A stretch of DNA of 6,241 nucleotides, taken from positions 1-6,241 of the forward strand of contig CANKZO010000133.1 in assembly GCA_947488485.1 (NCBI GenBank), read 5' to 3'. Position 1 is the stretch's first letter. Every line of letters starts with the position of its first letter. A program made the translations under genes and the position numbers. This document shows, piece by piece, positions 6,097 through 6,241 of this stretch. Under the pieces are notes generated by a model. That model did not search any database. It had not been told where the DNA came from and saw nothing but the letters and a program-made list of their open reading frames with translations. Source of the stretch: Opitutia bacterium. GTDB taxonomy: Bacteria; Verrucomicrobiota; Verrucomicrobiae; Opitutales; UBA953.

Positions 6097-6241
6097 GATG
6101 ACCGAAGAATTGAGCACAGGCAGGGGGTGAGGCAACCCCTCATTGCCCACATACCGGGACTCTCTGTATCTAGTTACTCTTCATTTATAAATACCAGTAG
6201 CATCAGTAGGTGTCGGAATCCCGTGTACAGTTCCGCAAGCC
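6097..6241 (-). promoter_or_regulatory. dnaN leader and probable promoter region
   Basis: This 145-bp stretch to the window edge has no supported gene. Reading toward dnaN it holds an AT-rich perfect palindrome ATTTATAAAT (6183-6192), whose TATAAA matches five of six bases of a -10 box; no convincing -35 lies 16-18 bp upstream of it. A GC-rich cluster of overlapping inverted repeats follows at 6124-6147. If the -10 is real, transcription would start around 6177 and leave a leader of about 80 nt. No DnaA box (TTATNCACA type) is seen on either strand here. The upstream gene on the right, if any, lies beyond the window. Confidence 0.4.
6124..6147 (-). repeat. Overlapping, mutually exclusive 5-bp inverted repeats in the dnaN leader
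   Basis: On the dnaN transcript strand three perfect 5-bp pairs share the same bases: GGCAA/TTGCC (6147-6143 with 6135-6131, loop 7), TGAGG/CCTCA (6142-6138 with 6132-6128, loop 5) and GGGGT/ACCCC (6139-6135 with 6128-6124, loop 6). Only one hairpin can form at a time. The cluster lies about 28-51 nt upstream of the dnaN ATG. The pairs are seen directly; folding or any regulatory role is inferred. No U-run follows, so it is not a standard intrinsic terminator. Confidence 0.45.

Noticed and set aside
6097..6150. Extended dnaN start at GTG 6150 adding 18 residues
   Set aside because: Clamp homology begins at MKFKV (6096), and the extension is Pro/Gly rich and covers the inverted-repeat cluster.
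1..6241. CRISPR arrays, tRNA/rRNA genes, insertion sequences, toxin-antitoxin or phage defence genes
   Set aside because: No direct-repeat arrays, cloverleaf-like or rRNA sequences, transposase motifs or terminal repeats were seen on reading both strands by eye; nearly all bases belong to the five genes described.

Overview
The window is a GC-rich (roughly 60% by eye), gene-dense stretch of bacterial chromosome. It holds four complete genes, one gene cut by the left edge, and short intergenic gaps. The combination suggests a member of the Verrucomicrobiota, perhaps Opitutales-like: a membrane-anchored protein running into a formylglycine-generating-enzyme (FGE/SUMF1)-like domain, a fused AroA-Cmk protein, and starts with little Shine-Dalgarno signal. 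That placement is an inference from gene style, not a database result.

Layout. Positions 1-1341 (minus strand) carry the first 447 codons of a protein with an N-terminal transmembrane helix, a helical/coiled-coil and TPR-like middle, and the start of an FGE-like domain; its C-terminus lies outside the window. A gap of about 90 bp (1342-1430) separates it from a divergent plus-strand operon: prephenate/arogenate dehydrogenase (tyrA-type, 1431-2285), a bifunctional EPSP synthase-cytidylate kinase (aroA-cmk fusion, 2282-4315) and a 1-acyl-glycerol-3-phosphate acyltransferase (plsC-type, 4312-4956). Both operon junctions are 4-bp ATGA stop/start overlaps. Tail to tail with plsC, 12 bp away, lies dnaN, the DNA polymerase III beta sliding clamp (minus strand, 4969-6096). 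Its leader (6097-6241) has an AT-rich palindrome and a cluster of overlapping short inverted repeats.

How they work together. AroA makes EPSP for chorismate and TyrA commits prephenate to tyrosine. The Cmk half recycles CMP/dCMP to the diphosphates, feeding nucleotide pools and CDP-diacylglycerol synthesis, and PlsC makes the phosphatidic acid that is activated by CTP. The operon therefore joins aromatic amino acid, cytidine nucleotide and phospholipid supply. dnaN is transcribed separately.

No tRNA, rRNA, CRISPR array, insertion sequence or phage gene is visible. I see no wholly new system. The most notable items are the nearly linkerless AroA-Cmk fusion with a divergent kinase half, the anchored FGE-like protein, and the dnaN leader repeats.
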